Source: Aphrophora alni
Taxonomy: Eukaryota > Arthropoda > Insecta > Hemiptera > Aphrophoridae
Direction: 5' to 3'
Assembly (NCBI GenBank): GCA_963513935.1
Contig: OY740766.1
Coordinates: 7,285,000-7,348,999 of the forward strand
Length of the DNA: 64,000 nt
This document shows positions 22,256 to 33,102 of this stretch, piece by piece. The position numbers were made by a program, and so were the translations under genes. Below the pieces are notes generated by a model. The model saw only the letters and a list, made by a program, of their open reading frames with translations. It had not been told where the DNA came from and did not search any database. Within the stretch, counting starts at the first letter, position 1. Each line of letters opens with the position of its first letter.

Positions 22256-22799
22256 TAGAGAAGTAATACTAAATTAGATATTTGCATAAGTTCAGAATAG
22301 GTGGGACACTGTATGTTTTTAACAACTTAACAAACTATTAAATTTGACGTGAGGTTTTACATATCACCTTCATTGCTAAAGTCCCATGTTTTACTATACT
22401 TTGTTTTTCACAACTCGTTTTATTATGAACAATTCATCATGGTCAGTTAAAACAGGACAAAATATGTGACTTGTTTTTTTTTCATATTTACATGCATACA
22501 CTTGCCCTCAATTGGTGTGAGACATTTGGGGAATTCCTGTAGAGACTTAAAAAAACCTACAGTGTTGATCAGTATAGTGAACCTTTTTTGTTGTTCTTTA
22601 AAGTCGTTTTTGCCCATTGTACTAATGAAGACGGATAAGTAGGTCTCACAGAAAAAACACACTACAAAGTGAAGAGCTTTGATTCGTAATGAATTTTGGT
22701 TGTAAAAGTTATAATTTATTCGATGAAAACACAATATGCTTACCACACATTACCTGACAAAAAATGGCTGTTTAAGCCGTTATTGAGTTGTCGATCTAG

Positions 22800-23095
22800 A
22801 GGATTACACGTACATATGTATAGAGTGTGTCACTAATAAATGTACACATACTTTAAATTACTATAAATACAATTTTTATTAAGATATACAATTAGCGAAA
22901 ACCAATGTTTTGAGTTATCATAAATGTTCAAATTAATAACCTTGTGGTCCAGGCAATGTGGAATTGCAAATATTCTCTGTCAGTTATCTGATTTCCACTC
23001 TTGATTGTTGCAGATTTTATACTATAAATCTTATCTTTGATGTGTTCCCATAAAATCTAGTTAAAGTACTCAGTATATGAAATTGTTGCAATTAA
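22800..23095 (-). pseudogene. Tc1-type transposase C-terminal relic
   Basis: On the minus strand the segment around 23050-22950 gives HIKDKIYS and then KSATIKSGNQITDREY, resembling the transposase tail LWGxxKDKVYxxxxxTxxELK. The lower end (near 22825) has GTGTGTCACTAATAAATGTACACATAC, which resembles a Tc1/mariner terminus. It is heavily decayed. Confidence 0.4.
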
Positions 23096-23708
23096 CTAAA
23101 ACCATTAAACTTAAATCTTTTATCACCGCTCAAGACAGTCTTGTTTGAAAATTGTACATCCTCTGAACATATCGTCACTTACAAACTTCAACTCTATGGT
23201 AAGGATACTTTTGATATTCCCCTAAGGGTTTCTTTAATTTTGGATGGTCTACTTTTTCCTAAATTTATGTAAAATTTGGTTAAAAGTATTATCATAATTT
23301 AAAAAATAAGTTTTAGATAACATAAAAGCAATTGTGTGTTTTAATATAATTGTAATTATTAAAATTTGTTTTATTTATTTTACATAGTTAGTTGTATTAA
23401 AACATGCAATTACTTTTTATATTATTTATAATTTTTTTAATTTGTTACCCTAATTACCTTATGAAGCATGGTACATCACATAATCCTACATCACAGTTAT
23501 AATGTGACGAATTTCTTAAAGTTTGGGATGAATATATATATAATAAAATTTACATCACCCTCATTTAATGCTGTTATATTAAAAAAAAAAAAATGACGAG
23601 ATAAATAATTTCTTTATATTTAAAGGTAAAAATCCTACTTTAAAAAAAAAAAAAATTGAAGAAATTATCATAAAATAAAGACATCTAGTCTTTGAATCCT
23701 ATACACAG

Positions 23709-24190
23709 TGAATCAGACCACCATGCGCAATTTATAGCGACTAAACCAAATGCGCTACAGCTTTCATTTTAACTTAACCCCCCCCCCCCTATTTCGACCC
23801 TAGAGAATTCAGGAAAAATGTTTTCAAATCTCAAAATACCCCAAAAGTGCTTTTGAGGGGGGTCTTTTTGGAAACTTTTACCTCATTTTAAAGTTCACTG
23901 ATCATTTTTGAAAAAAGTTTTAACTTATCTTACTGCTTATGTTCAAGGTGTTCCAAAACGTCAAAAGAGTGGAGTTTTACAGTTAATTTTATTGTTACCA
24001 CATAACATAGCCTACATAAACCAAATTTGTATCCTAGATTCATGAGAAGATACACTTTTGGGGCATTTTTGAGAGTTGAAAACATTTTTACTGAATTCTC
24101 TAGGGTCAAAATAGTGGGGTTCAAGTTAAAACGAAGGATCTAGCTCATTTGGTTCAGTCGCTATACATTGTGTAAACGTGGTCTGATTCA
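23709..24190. mobile_element. fold-back (long inverted repeat) element, ~480 bp
   Basis: The left arm 23709-23862 and right arm 24040-24190 are inverted copies over roughly 150 bp. Both start TGAATCAGACCAC at the outside, then share ATAGCGACTRAACCAAATG, TTTTAACTT, GACCCTAGAGAATTCAG and AAAATGTTTTCAA. There is no transposase. It is a MITE or foldback element that could form a long hairpin transcript. Confidence 0.8.
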
Positions 24191-24425
24191 AACCCAATGG
24201 TCTGATATGGGTGGTATAGAATATTATTTAAATTTTGTACTGATAAATAGCAGAAAAAGCTGATAACTTTAGTTCACATTAAATAAATTGAAATTGGATA
24301 CGAATTGCTATGTTGACTATGGTCGACAATAGCACTTTAGAAGCATTATGCTGCCGTAGATTAAAGTTGATAAAAACCGTTACGGATTAAGGATTTGGCC
24401 TAATCCAAGAATAAAACTTTTTTCA

Positions 24426-25455
24426 ATGGAAAATGAATTCTTAGTTTTGGAATTCCCGTTTCATAGACCGATAAATCGAACAGAGAATTTCTTGGAGATC
24501 AATGAAAATGTTTCATCAGTTCTGCTTTTTTACTTCAGAAACCCAGGAGTACTTTATGATATGATTACTTTTTCAACACTTAGTTTTTTTTTTACTATAC
24601 TTCAGATCATTTGTATTGGTAAAGAAAAACTTTTGAGTGCATTATGGGTTCTAATAGTGTGTATATTGATATTCATTATACTAAATGTACATACGTCTGA
24701 ATCGTGTCCAGATATTTTAACTTATCTGGTAAGCAGGCTTATTATTTATCTGGAAATAAGTATTCTGGGTATTACTAGATATTTTATAGACAGATGAAAC
24801 AGCAATTAAAAGTTCTTTAGGCGTGTAGAATGTGTCAAAATTCTGGTAACAAATACAGTGTTCCAAAAATTGATAAACATGATTTATTTTTTGAACATGA
24901 ACACAATATTTTACATTTTTTTTTATTGCACATTTTAGAGGCTTTTAATGCCATCATTAACTTTTGTTTTATCTTATACATAAACTATTTACAGCAATTT
25001 GAAACCTTCTATTTGTTATCTAGAGGAAGTAAAAATTTCACTGCTTGGAAGCAATTAATTTTCAAAAGATCTTACACTAGTTAATGAGTAGGCTTTTTTT
25101 ATACAAACTTATCTCCCATAACATCCGGGAAAAATCATAAATTAAAAAAGTACAAATTTTTTCTTTCCCTGTTAAAAGTAGTATACATTTAGAAATTGTT
25201 TTGGTGATGGTGACAAATAATTTGTATTGTTACTATTTCATTTTATGTAATCTATGGGAGTGTGAGAAAGTGCAATATTCATCCACCACATATTTTTATA
25301 GTTTCCTACATTATACAAAAACCGTTCCTATGAAGCTTGTAAAATTAAAAATAAAATATTTACTCAAACATAAAAATATTTTCCTTCGTACAATAGAAAA
25401 TTTCAACAAAGTGTTTTTAATTCTGCATTTTTTGCAGCCATTTATTTATTTGTAA
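24426..25455 (+). other. cluster of three hydrophobic open frames, identity unknown
   Basis: Frames of 123 (24426-24797), 84 (24830-25084) and 84 codons (25201-25455) follow each other on one strand. The first has two likely membrane stretches (ITFSTLSFFFTILQIICI and LLSALWVLIVCILIFIILNV); the second has one around HFFLLHILEAFNAIINFCFI. AT-rich noise also yields hydrophobic frames, no family motif was recognised, and no convincing splice joins link them. They could be a decayed or fast-evolving multipass receptor gene, or chance. Confidence 0.2.
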
Positions 25456-27769
25456 AATAAATATAATATTGTACATTGTGTAGGCTATATTATTCTTGAT
25501 ACTTTCTTGATCTATTCATCAATTTATTTTTGTTTAATTGAATGTTATTAACAATGATTATACAAATGTTAAAACAAATTTAGTTTTAAATTAGTTTTGG
25601 CTTGTTTTTTTTTAGATTCTATTGTTTAAATCAATTTCAATTGTACAAAACTGAGCAGTAGATTGGTAGGATGTGTATATTAACTTTTATTTGTGATATA
25701 ATAATTTAATTTTCGGAAGTTAGTGTGTACAGAATCTGCAACGTATAACTCAATGTACTATATTAATTTTATAAAAAAAAATAATAAAATCAAATTAATC
25801 AGTAGTCTTATAATGTTTACATTGCAATCGGATGTATTATTTTGTGCAAGTTAAGATACTATGTAAAAATGTTTAATTTCAGTGATAAGGTGTGAACTAG
25901 TCCTGTTACTGTAAGTGTTTGTATTAAAAGACGATTAATAAATAGCACCACAAGTGATGAGATTTTTAAAAAAATTACAGACATTTTTACTTAAGGTTAG
26001 CTCATGTTGTTGAGTTTAAAATTTATCGTTATTAGCAGAAAGATAATTGTTTGCTTTCCTTGCAATTCTTTTGACTGATTTTATTATCATTATACTGATA
26101 AGATATTAGGCTATTAAAAATGAACTTCAACTGTATAAAAAAATGTATTTACTGTCAGAATTTAAATGAAAGATTTTATCTTTAATATGAGGTGTATTTT
26201 CAAATTAAAGTCTGTTTAAAAATAATATAACAATTACCTGTTGGTCATTATTTAACACATTTGCTAGAGGTTCTGATTTCAATTTTCATGGTGGCACAAA
26301 AAATTGTGGTGTTAAAACATTTTGTGAGGAAATGGGCATTGCGGTCAGTAGTGAATTCTGATTATAAGTACTAGAATTACAACAAAAAGATTTCAACGTG
26401 ATGAAACATCATTTGACGGAAAATTATCTCGGTTGATTATCATTCATTATTGATATTGTTTCATTACCTTTAAAGATTGAGATGTAAACAGGTGGCTCAC
26501 GCAGCAACAACCTCCTCCATCCGCGGCTAAGCTCACATTGACTCAATGTATTTCAGTTGGTCTGGCAACTCATGACAGCGCTAGCGATGCCGACAAAAGT
26601 CGGCGCGAGCACCCAACCTGTTAATTATGCTTTCAAACAAAAATTTTTGGTGTAGCCATTAATATCCACATAACTTATAGAAAAATGTATAGACCACAAA
26701 ATTTATTTTGAGTTTTTTGTAGATATATCGATGGAAGATTTTTAAACTCTTCTGAGTCCATAAAGTGGTGTTCACTGTATAATTTTATTGATTTATAATA
26801 ACTTTTAATACTTAAATGCCAACCTTTATTGACATGAAATAGTCTCAAATAATTGAATACGGGGGTTCCCCCCCCCCTCTATTCATTTTACCTTGGAGAT
26901 AATTCATAAATATTTTATGAGCCTCCCCACCATTCTGGTTGTGGCATTGACTCATTGTATAGATAATCTAACCTGAATATAACTGCACCAGTACTGCCAA
27001 CAATTAGCTATTGAATAAGATATGCACTTACTCCTTCATATTATAATTTATAAACAAACTTTACATTTAAAAATATACCTCATATATATAAGCCTATATT
27101 ACTTTTAATAAAGCGAACTAGAGAGCGATTGTAACTAAGTTTGTATTGTTTCAGTTAAAACAAAGCAATATATCAATTAAAACACATTTAGCTTTTACAG
27201 TGTAATGAAATCAGTAAAGTGTTGATTAATAGATATGATTCAAATATTTTTTGTTTAAAATTATTTTTGAATAGATTTACCTATTAGTACTGTAGTGTTT
27301 TAAGTCACATACAAAGCTTATTAATACAAAGTTCCTTATTGTAAAGCTGAGCTACAATGCTGCTCATATTACTATAGCCTAAGCTTATACCCGATGTCTT
27401 CATAACGTTATGTAGGATGTGTGAAGTTGTATGTATAAATTTAGTTTTATTAAGGTGTTTATATTTTGTTTTGTATCAAAGTGAAAATGACAAGAACGAT
27501 TCCAAAAGAAATAAAAAGTGTTTTAAATTGTTTATTTTCTTCAATACTTTCCTTGTGTTTCCTTTATAATTTAGTGTCAAAAAAATCATAAAAAGTTTTG
27601 TTAAAAAAAAAGTATCTTGACTTAAATATTTTACACAGAGAAAACGAAACACTGGAGTTGGAATTGTATTGTCATGCTTATGTGTGCATTTTCCCCCATC
27701 CACAAAGATCATCTGTCAGCCTGTGTAAAGTATTTTAATTTTCGGCAAAATGGTCTAACTTGAGCCACT
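25456..27769. other. intergenic, AT-rich; one small MITE
   Basis: Apart from the GC-rich element at 26487-26622 and a C-run near 26868, nothing is recognised. Confidence 0.6.
26487..26622. mobile_element. small GC-rich MITE, ~136 bp
   Basis: Imperfect inverted ends: AACAGGTGGCTCACGC at 26487 and (inverted) AACAGGTTGGGTGCTCGC at 26622. The interior is sharply richer in GC than the surrounding DNA. No coding content and no clear target duplication. Confidence 0.45.
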
Positions 27770-28542
27770 GCTCAAACTTTTTACTGTGGTGTTTTCAATT
27801 CGAAAATATCTCTTATAGTTTCTGAGTAATTAATTCGAGAAAACAGCCAATTTTCAAACTTTGCAAAACGGTAAGGTTCAAAGTTTTTTCAAAAAAGATC
27901 AAAAATTTTTTAAACCAACGATATGGGTATCAAAAGATGCAGAATTGAAAGGAGAATAAACCCTGAAAAAATCACTTTGACATCTCAAATGGTTTAAGAG
28001 TTATTGCAATTTATATGTCAATAAAAATACCTGATTTTAACATTTCACGTTTTGCCACTTGCAATACCTTTTTAAAACGCCTGTAGCTCCCTAACTATAC
28101 ATTGTAATGATACGACATTTTACATGAGGAAAGAAGAAAGGTCAAATTTTACTGTGGTGTTTTCAATTTGAAAATATATCTTATAGTTTCTGAGTAATTC
28201 ATTCGAGAAAACAGCTAATTTTAGAACTTTGCAAAACGGTAAGGTCCCTTGCAGTTTTTTAAGGCGAAAAATTGAGTTTTTGATTTTTGATTATTTTTAT
28301 AGCTTAATAGAAGCAGAATTAAATTTGGAATCGAATGGTGCTATTGAAATTTCAAAACTTTAATATTTTTTCATTTTTATCTAATTTTTTGTCAAAATTT
28401 CAACATTTAACAATACCAATGATATGGGTATTAATAGATGGAGAATTGAAAGGAGAGTAAACCCTAAAAAATCACGGTTTACAAGACATTGCAGTTTACA
28501 GTTTTTTTCAAAAGAGATGTTTTTTTTTATACGAATGGTATG
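27770..28542 (+). repeat. two diverged, partly deleted copies of the 638-bp satellite
   Basis: Segments such as CGAAAATATCTCTTATAGTT, ATTCGAGAAAACAGC, GATATGGGTATCAAAAGATG and CTGTAGCTCCCTAACTAT are shared in the same order and orientation as the main array, with many substitutions. The first copy (27770-28142) lacks the central CTTGCAG...AACATTTAACAA part. The second (from about 28143) carries it and ends inside its 133-bp subrepeat region, where a piggyBac-type MITE is inserted. They lie about 4.2 kb outside the array and are probably remnants of the founder locus (inference). Confidence 0.9.
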
Positions 28543-28546
28543 TTAA

Positions 28547-29160
28547 CCCCTTAAGTGTTTATGTCGGTTTAAGCCGACGCTATAAATATCGATAAAAAGT
28601 GCCGCTGTCGGCTAAAGCCGACGCTCTTAACTTGCCCTATTCTATTTCGTTCTCTGTCGTAATATTACTTTGTAGTTGCTAGTATTGCCGCTAGATAGTG
28701 TTGGCATGCTCTCTAGAACATAACTTATAAAACTACCGCTTTATTTTTGTTCTCTTTGGATCCGCCGTGAACATTATATTTACAAGGAGTCGCGATATCA
28801 GTGCAGCGAATGTGATGTTGGGCTGTGTGCTGCCCCATGTTTTAAAATATATCACACCCAAAAAAATTACTAAACATTAGTAAGAAACTGTAAACAATCT
28901 TTATTGTGTGTACTTTTATTTTTAACAATGGTTTTATTACATTTTACTTTTTTTTAATTGTTAGGTAAATGTGTTTTTAATGTATTTGCAGAAAATTTTT
29001 AAATTATATTAAACATGACATTTATACTTTTGATGTTGCTTATATTTTCTTTTAATGCCTATTTTTTAACTTCCAAGTTAACAAACATTAAAATAATCAA
29101 ATAAAAAAAATAGGCATTTTTGGGTTGATTTAGGCAAAAAATAATAAAACACTTAAGGGG
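28547..29160 (+). mobile_element. piggyBac-type MITE, 614 bp, inserted in satellite copy
   Basis: TTAA duplications at 28543-28546 and 29161-29164. Termini CCCCTTAAGTGTTTAT and (inverted) CCCCTTAAGTGTTTTAT. Two small palindromes (GTCGGTTTAAGCCGAC near 28563 and GTCGGCTAAAGCCGAC near 28608) are sub-terminal. It keeps the last 27 codons of a piggyBac transposase (28793-28873), which shows it is a deletion derivative of an autonomous element. Satellite-like sequence resumes after it (ATGCAGAATTGAAA). Confidence 0.9.
28793..28873 (+). pseudogene. piggyBac transposase cysteine-rich C-terminus remnant
   Basis: 26 residues and a stop: RYQCSECDVGLCAAPCFKIY then HTQKNY. The CxxCxxxLCxxPCFKxYHT pattern is the zinc-binding end of piggyBac transposases, which recognises the transposon ends. 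All upstream domains, including the catalytic DDD core, are deleted. Confidence 0.88.
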
Positions 29161-29179
29161 TTAAAATGCAGAATTGAAA

Positions 29180-30100
29180 ATCCCTCTTGTTGATTCTTCC
29201 AGACAAAATCAATCTATGTTTTATGTATTTGAATTTTGTATAATTAATGTTTTTTTTTTTTTTAATTTGGACCTTTTGGTCTCTGTTTTTATTTTCAGAA
29301 CAATCCCGGTCAGTTTTCTCTGGTCTACTGGTATATTCCTTTTCTGGTCAAGTCACCGAAGCGAGTAATGAGATAATACTACATTTAATGACGAAATTAT
29401 TGTTATTTCACCTAAATGAAGATATTTCATAGAGTGCCACCTCTTCTGACAAATGTCATTTGAAGGGACACCTAACATTTCCCTCTGGTACAATTTCAAA
29501 AAAATGAATAGAAGGAAATTGTACTTATACTTTCTGATGAGTGATAGGGCCAAGGTGAATGTTCCAAATATCACAGACTAATTATAATTTTATGTTAGCT
29601 GGGGTATAACACAGTTCCATATAAACTCAATCAAATTGTAACTCAGTTTAGCTGCTCCTTTTACTTTCCGACATATAGGGAAAGTATAAGAAAATCGACG
29701 TGGAGTTTTTTTGGAAATGTATTCATTTAGAGGTCCCCTAATTCCAAATAAGTAATTTTTGGAATGATATCTGTAGTATGTGCAGTTTTACAGCTCAAAC
29801 GCTGGACCAATTTTAATAGAATTCGATATGTGGGTATATTTTCCCCATATCTTGGAATATTTTTAAAATAGGATCTAACGAATCTGTTCATATATTTTAA
29901 GATCATAACAAAAATGTATTAGTCTTGTTATTTTATTTTTAAAAAAGGCTGATTCATGGGTTACTGGTGAAGAACCGAAAAATTTAACACAGATCCTTTA
30001 TAAAATATTTAATTTATCAATATCACCTCTACCAATTTTGTTTAAATTTTATTGCAACATGAAGATTAACAATCATACCCCGTGTGCAAAATAACAACTA
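29180..30100. other. intergenic, nothing recognised
   Basis: AT-rich DNA with only short overlapping open frames (61-73 codons) on both strands and no repeat pairing seen. Confidence 0.6.
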
Positions 30101-30102
30101 CA

Positions 30103-30126
30103 AATATATATATATATATATATTTA

Positions 30127-30198
<72 letters not shown>

Positions 30199-30199
30199 T
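30103..30199. repeat. (AT)n microsatellite
   Basis: About 97 bp of nearly pure AT dinucleotide with a few TT interruptions. Confidence 0.95.
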
Positions 30200-30764
30200 A
30201 TTGTTCATGAATTCAAAAAACAAAAAGGAACCTTGACAACTGTGATTAAAAGCTGAAATTTTATAGCTGAGTATATGTTTATGACACAAGCAAAACAAGT
30301 TTAAGCCTTTATTTAAACATTTTTCAAAGACAGCGCCCATGGGTTATTTCCTTTTTTTATTATTGATAACTACCAAAATTACATATTTGTTAACAATTAG
30401 TTTTTGTTCGTTTTGGGGATTCATAAATGGGAAGGTTTGTCCAATGCTTTTGTACTGTTTATTATTTCAGTTTTTACAAAATCAGACAAGAAATAATTAT
30501 TTAAAACATATTAAGACTTATCAGTATATTCATATGTCTTATGTGTTAGATTCAGTTAGTCAGGAAATATAAATCAATGGAGTATATGCAAACTGACGAC
30601 AAAATATTGTTAGACACACACTCCATATTTGTATATTTTAAAAAACTCTTATATTACTTTAATACCATGCAATTACTCAATATAAATAAAATTTAAAACA
30701 CATAAGACAAAGTTGCGGCATTTTCTCAAAGAAATAATGGCGATGACCACATGGTTTAGGTGAC

Positions 30765-31815
30765 ACCCTTTTTTCAGTCCTATGACTTAGACTACTTATT
30801 TAGACTTAGTGTGTAACCTAACCCATAACCCAGACCACACCTCCAACCTCACCTTACATAACCTTAAATTTGCTACCTTAACCTAACCCAGCCATCGGAA
30901 ATTTTGTTCCCTTCCCCTTGCATTCCATTATTTCTTTAAGTGAAAACATGTATTGGCCCATTGGGCACTTTTTTGAGTACTCATAATGGGTATAAATTCA
31001 TAATTTGCACTAATAATCCTGTCAGATGTTACTGCAACAGGATCCATAAGTCACAATTGTGCTTTGAACTTCTAGTGCAACTGACAGTCAATTCCATTGC
31101 AACACAGTTTTGAGATAATTTACTAAGTGGAAGTGAGTAGTAGTAAAGAGTTTGACCAAAATAGTGTAAAGAATAATTCAGAAGTCGTGGTGAGCCCTCA
31201 ATATTTCTCTTTATATTTTGGATTTCCAGGAGCCTGCTCTGGTACTACAAGTGAAAATACCTGTCCGACATTTTAGTACGCTCTGGTAGCCGACAGTGGT
31301 ACTATAGGATGTTAATACAATACTAGTCCAGCAAAATATCAACATATGATTTAAGGATAGTATAGAAATAAAGTTACGTTTGGTTAGATTTGGGCAGCAT
31401 TACTGGCAAATACACACTACCATTCAGACACACCAACATAACCAAACTTAAAACACAATCTCAAACCCCCACACGTACTAAATCAATAGGTCATTGTTAT
31501 GCACGGTTTAGAAGACAGTGCACGGTTGACAAACAGCAGGGTCAGGGAGCGTTAGGGTACATTTATAATTGTAAACAAGTTATAGTTAGATCCAGTTATA
31601 GGAGTTACAATTGGCGAGTGGTGGGGGACAAAATGACACATCGTAGGAAAATGGGGAAGGCAGTAAAATGGCGATCGCAGGGGGTGAGGCAGAGGAAAAA
31701 TTTTCCGATTGATGAGTTAGGGTAGGTAACAAATTTGAGGTTAGGTTAGGTGGGGTGGGTTATGGGTTAAGTTAGGTTACATACTAATTCATAGAGGTCT
31801 CACCCAACCACTTTT
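30765..31815. mobile_element. ~1-kb inverted-repeat element
   Basis: Inner inverted repeats of about 70 bp pair 30809-30880 (GTGTAACCTAACCCATAACCC...) with 31720-31785 (...GGGTTATGGGTTAAGTTAGG). Weaker pairing extends to the TTTTTT blocks near 30770 and 31812. A 111-codon frame inside (31390-31725) is Arg/Lys/Gln-rich, starts by chance within the element and matches no transposase that I know. The superfamily is undetermined. Confidence 0.6.
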
Positions 31816-31926
31816 TTGACAAAGTGCTGCAACTACTTAATAAAGGAATACTATCAATAGCTGTTATTTTTTTTTTGTTGTAAATAATAAACATATAGCT
31901 ACTTCATTATTATATAGAATATAATA

Positions 31927-32244
31927 TTAGTCATTTTTATTGTTGAGATGTACGTGTTTAATTATTGATGTATCAATCACCGAAGTTTTGTTTGGACATA
32001 AAGAAAGGTCAAATGGAAGTCTTGAGGGTTGGCATCCATGTACCGAGAAAGTAACAACATACTCAGGTTGAAACATACGAGATAAGATCTCTACTCTAGT
32101 CTGAGTAAATGTTACTTCTCCAAGTCCAAAGTATGAAGCCCAGGAACCTTTATCCTCCTGTTCTGTAATTTCTTTTGTACTTCCACTTAAAAAGTCTGGT
32201 GAAGTGTAGGCATCTTGTGGTCTGGGAGTTCTGGTTTTGCCGTT
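31927..32244 (-). CDS. unidentified 105-codon open frame, possibly a terminal exon
   Basis: On the minus strand the frame is open from just after a TAA (32245-32247) to a TAA at 31927-31929. Its composition looks like real protein rather than AT noise: PRPQDAYTSPDFLSGSTK, EDKGSWASYFGLGEVTFTQ, VEILSRMFQPEYVVTFSVHG and CQPSRLPFDLSLCPN. The only internal Met is in RMFQ, so an ATG-started product would be about 50 residues. An exon reading with the 5' part removed fits better. TTTTAACAG at the upper edge could be an acceptor, but the in-frame TAA lies just inside it. A transposase relic lies immediately upstream. I do not recognise the family. It would be convergent with FHOD. Confidence 0.4.
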   Translation of the reverse strand, partial: NGKTRTPRPQDAYTSPDFLSGSTKEITEQEDKGSWASYFGLGEVTFTQTRVEILSRMFQPEYVVTFSVHGCQPSRLPFDLSLCPNKTSVIDTSIIKHVHLNNKND

Positions 32245-32269
32245 TTAAGTATCCTGTTAAAACATACAA

Positions 32270-32735
32270 GTGTGTTCATAAAGTAATACAAAATCATAGG
32301 TTTAAAAAAAAAAAACACGACACTTGAATAAAATTAAAGAACAGATCAAAAAGTTTGTTTCCTTGTTTATCTGATTTCCATGTGGGCTCCGTGGGTAGCT
32401 CTGCAAACGTTCCAGCTCTTACCACACTCGACATGGAATCTGGAATTATTGATGGTCAACTACTTCTTGAATTCGTTGTCACAAACGTTTGATGTTCCGA
32501 ATCTGTTCACTGTAGACATTTTGTTTAACAACCCCCATAATAAAAGTCCATGTGGTGGCCAAGCCTTCCATCCATCTCTTCCAACCTAACGTTGGAATTC
32601 ACCCTCAATATTGGCACAGTGATGAAATGCCATCTTACTGGAAAATTAAGTTTTCATCCTCGATCTGGTGAAAAGCATATAGCTTCAACATGTCAAGGTA
32701 GACAATACAACTTACAGTACTTTCAGCAAAGAAAA
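32270..32735 (-). pseudogene. Tc1/mariner-type transposase C-terminal relic
   Basis: Minus strand reads RDGWKAWPPHGLLLWGLLNK, then MSTVNRFGTSNV, a stop, and SWNVCRATHGAHMEIR before TAA. This matches the RWIGRxGxxxWPPRSPDLTxxDFFLWG...LxxCRxTxGAHIE end of a common insect transposase family. The QDG block is just recognisable upstream (QDGISSL-like, near 32650) in another frame. Its edge abuts the satellite array. Confidence 0.65.
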
Positions 32736-33102
32736 GCAGCTTGCAATACCTTTTTTAAACGGCTGTAGCTCCCTAACTATTCATCGGAATAATATGAACT
32801 TTCACATGATGGAAGAAGAAAGTTCAAATTTTACTCTGGTTTTTTCAAAACGAAAATATCTCTTATAGTTTCCGAGTAATTAATTCGAGAAAACAGCCAA
32901 TTTTCAAACTTTGCAAATAGGTAAGGTACCCCCCTTGCAGTTTTTTTAGGCGAAAAAGTGAGTTTTTGATTTTTGATTATTTTTATAGCTTAATAGAAGC
33001 AGAATTAAATTTGGAGTCGAGGGGTGCTATTGAAATTTCAAAATTTTTAATATTTTTTTCATTTTTATCGATTTTTTGTAAAAAATTCAACATTTAACAA
33101 TA

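Larger units (their letters stand above)
21960..23708. other. FHOD 3' UTR and downstream intergenic DNA
   Basis: AT-rich. It contains the candidate poly(A) signal at 22250, the Tc1-type relic at about 22800-23095 and A-runs near 23580 and 23642. A 99-codon minus-strand open frame (22447-22746) has no recognisable domain and is probably chance. Confidence 0.6.

Noticed and set aside
31390..31725. 111-codon Arg/Lys-rich frame as a gene
   Set aside because: It is entirely inside the inverted-repeat element, has no recognised domain, and the composition follows the element's own sequence.
31730..31785. true telomeric repeat (TTAGG)n
   Set aside because: Only two or three imperfect units occur, inside an inverted repeat that pairs with 30809-30880. 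It is better explained as a transposon end.
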